In this document: piece by piece, positions 55,149-64,000 of the stretch
How positions within the stretch are numbered: position 1 is the first letter of the stretch
How the letters are laid out: every line of letters starts with the position of its first letter
Assembly (NCBI GenBank): GCA_054601695.1
Contig: BAAHQB010000004.1
Span: 1,674,001 to 1,738,000 of the forward strand
DNA length: 64,000 nucleotides
Reading direction: 5' to 3'
From: Amorphochlora amoebiformis
Taxonomy: Eukaryota > Cercozoa > Chlorarachniophyceae
The notes under the pieces: generated by a model
The model's input: only the letters and a program-made list of their open reading frames with translations
What the model was told of the DNA's origin: nothing
Databases searched by the model: none
Made by a program: the position numbers and the translations under genes

Positions 55149-55180
<32 letters not shown>

Positions 55181-55207
55181 TACACACATATATATATATA
55201 TACAGAT

Positions 55208-55238
<31 letters not shown>

Positions 55239-55366
55239 AACATAGATAGGAGTTATGTGGTTACTGCATGTATATACATATATACATTAAAATATATCAA
55301 TACCAATATATATTGACATATATTTCATAAAGGTATATATATATATATATAAAGTATATATATAAA

Positions 55367-55397
<31 letters not shown>

Positions 55398-55424
55398 TAT
55401 ATATATATATATTATATATATATA

Positions 55425-55470
<46 letters not shown>

Positions 55471-55471
55471 C

Positions 55472-55505
<34 letters not shown>

Positions 55506-55506
55506 T

Positions 55507-55560
<54 letters not shown>

Positions 55561-55621
55561 TATATAAATACATTAATTACAATTGAGCTTGTCCTCCTTC
55601 CTCAGACACACATGTACATGC

Positions 55622-55688
<67 letters not shown>

Positions 55689-55689
55689 T

Positions 55690-55720
<31 letters not shown>

Positions 55721-55905
55721 TATATTATATGTGTGTGATAATGTGTGTGTATGTGTGTTGTGTTTAAACATGTGTTACGCACGTGTGTGTGTATATGTGT
55801 GTATATAAACATGTGTGTGTATGTGTAATATGTGTGTATGTTTATGTACATGTGTGTGTATGTATATGTGTAAATATATATATATATATTTATTTGTGTA
55901 TATAT

Positions 55906-55968
<63 letters not shown>

Positions 55969-57061
55969 TATATATATATATATATATATATATTGTATAC
56001 ATATAAACCATATTGATGTATATATTTATATACATGTATAATTATGTAATCAAGATAGATATTATACACACAGATATACATACATATGTATGTGTGTATG
56101 CACACAAGTGTATATATATGTGCATATATAATATATATATATATATATTATATATATATATATATATGTATCTATATTATATTATATTACATTATATTAA
56201 ATATATATATATATATGTATATAATATATGTATATATTTTATATTAAATTTGAATTAACCTTGTCCTTCTTCCTCCTCTCTCGGGAGATGCTCCTCGTCC
56301 GGCCCCTGTCCTTCGCGCGCATCCCGGCTGAGAGTTGTGGTGCCAAATCATCACCCCCCCATGAGCTCTTGTTTGCTACGCCCCCCCGGACGGTGTAGCC
56401 GTCCACACTCTCAGCTGCTGCGAGCCGCTTCGCTCTCCATTTGCGCCTTTTGGCCTCTAAAATCGCCATGATCTTGCTGGTTCTGGCCTTTTCGGCCTGA
56501 TTCTCCTCATTTTTAACCTCCGTAACTGTAGCACGTGCAGGGATCGCCTGAGCCCGGTACTTCTCATAGTCCCATATCCGCTTGCGTCGTTGCTCGTAGG
56601 TCTCGTCTGACTCGTATCCGCCTTGATCTTTCTCGTCCTGATCATCCCCTACTTTCTTCTTCCGCGGCTTGCGATATTCAAGTACGTGGTCACATCGCAG
56701 TGTGCGGTCAAACAGCTTGGCCCCATTCATGTTGTCGACTGCAAGGACGGTCGAGCGCTGATCTTCGTACGCAATGAATGCGAAACCCTTGGATGTGCCC
56801 TTCTCCTTGTCGCGTGCCAGGTTACAGTCCACAATCTCCCCGAATTGGGACATGATGGTGATCAAGTCACCCTGTCATATAACGTATATTTTAAACTAAA
56901 TGCATATATGACTCTCTTGTTACCTCGGTTAGATCATAATCGAGTCCGCCGATGAATACATAAGCGCTGTCCTTGTACTTTTCGTGCCACGATCCAGATT
57001 CTGGTACGTTATTGTCCAGCTCCAGCTGATTGATCCTTTGGATCTCCCTCACCACGTTCAT
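54721..57061 (-). CDS. Gene F: RBMX2/Ist3-like RRM protein of the spliceosome (RES complex)
   Basis: Ist3/RBMX2 is a subunit of the RES (retention and splicing) complex that joins the activated spliceosome and helps splicing and nuclear retention of pre-mRNA. Exons: 56924-57061, 56260-56871, 54721-54822; both junctions phase 0; 283 residues. Seen: N-terminal helix ([15 protein letters not shown]), [16 protein letters not shown] with RNP2 at 35-40, RNP1 KGFAFIAY at 74-81, [18 protein letters not shown], then [14 protein letters not shown], matching this subfamily. A charged tail ends in a Lys/Arg/Asp-rich exon ([18 protein letters not shown]). The first intron is only 52 nt; the second is 1437 nt and TA-filled. 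Assignment to this family rather than another RRM protein is firm. Confidence 0.93.
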
Positions 57062-57247
57062 TTCAGCCTCCTCGGCGGGTCCGGCAGTGCTCTCTTTGGG
57101 ACAAAGACACCTTTTTCGGCACCCAACAGGTAAAAAAAATCGCGGTTATAATCCCATGGTCACAGACATTCGGAATCCACACTAGTCAAGAGGAATGGCG
57201 ACAGCCGAATACGCCGAGGTTGTGTCAAATTTAAGGCATTTTCCATC

Positions 57248-63810
<6,563 letters not shown>

Positions 63811-63908
63811 GTAAGTTGGGATTAAAGGTTTACGCTAGGATTTGCTCTAGGTTTTCAATTTGTAATAATGTGTAGGTACAAATATATGTGCATGTCTTAA
63901 TATAACAT

Positions 63909-63943
<35 letters not shown>

Positions 63944-64000
63944 GTAATATAATATTTTTTGTATACAGTATATATATATATGTATGTGTACATGTGTATG

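Overview
The window is eukaryotic nuclear DNA from an intron-rich organism that I cannot name. The evidence is GT-AG (and occasional GC-AG) introns, very small exons, recognisable eukaryotic proteins (NAC alpha, an RBMX2/Ist3-type RRM protein, a BPNT1-type phosphatase, a dual-specificity phosphatase) and scattered degenerate TTAGGG/CCCTAA repeats. Well over half of the sequence is (TA)n or near-(TA)n microsatellite. Almost every non-TA island of 15-200 bp is an exon, a transposon copy, a purine/pyrimidine tract or telomere-like repeat. Long Ile-Tyr repeat frames through the TA tracts are not genes. All gene models here are hand-built from splice signals plus reading-frame phase, so single exon edges may be wrong.

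Layout, left to right. Gene A (minus, left edge to about 20.5 kb, possibly to 24.3 kb) is an unidentified, probably coiled-coil protein cut into at least 42 tiny exons whose phases all agree; it runs off the left edge. Gene B (minus, 25.2-26.0 kb) is NAC alpha in three exons. Gene C (plus, 27.5-28.2 kb) is a complete 66-residue protein I do not recognise. Gene D (minus, about 30.1-45.5 kb, 23 or more exons) is an inositol monophosphatase-superfamily protein of BPNT1 type with an N-terminal extension. Gene E (plus, 45.5-53.9 kb, 16 exons) is a dual-specificity phosphatase with a long C-terminal tail. Gene F (minus, 54.7-57.1 kb) is an RBMX2/Ist3-like spliceosomal RRM protein. Gene G (plus, 57.2 kb to beyond 63.8 kb) is unidentified and runs off the right edge.

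Strands alternate from gene B onward: B/C, D/E and F/G are divergent pairs (the D and E start codons are 24 bp apart) and C/D and E/F are convergent. The genes do not form an evident pathway; NAC alpha and RBMX2 are housekeeping functions. Two of the enzymes have changed active-site residues: gene D has Trp-Thr where the family has the metal-binding Trp-Asp, and gene E has Phe-Cys in place of His-Cys and Arg-Ala in place of Arg-Ser/Thr.

The most unusual content is in the introns. There is a family of about 360-440 bp terminal-inverted-repeat elements with four copies, all inside introns and all abutting TA tracts. There are several large palindromes, local duplications that copy exon edges together with their splice sites, and telomere-like CCCTAA arrays just upstream of acceptors.
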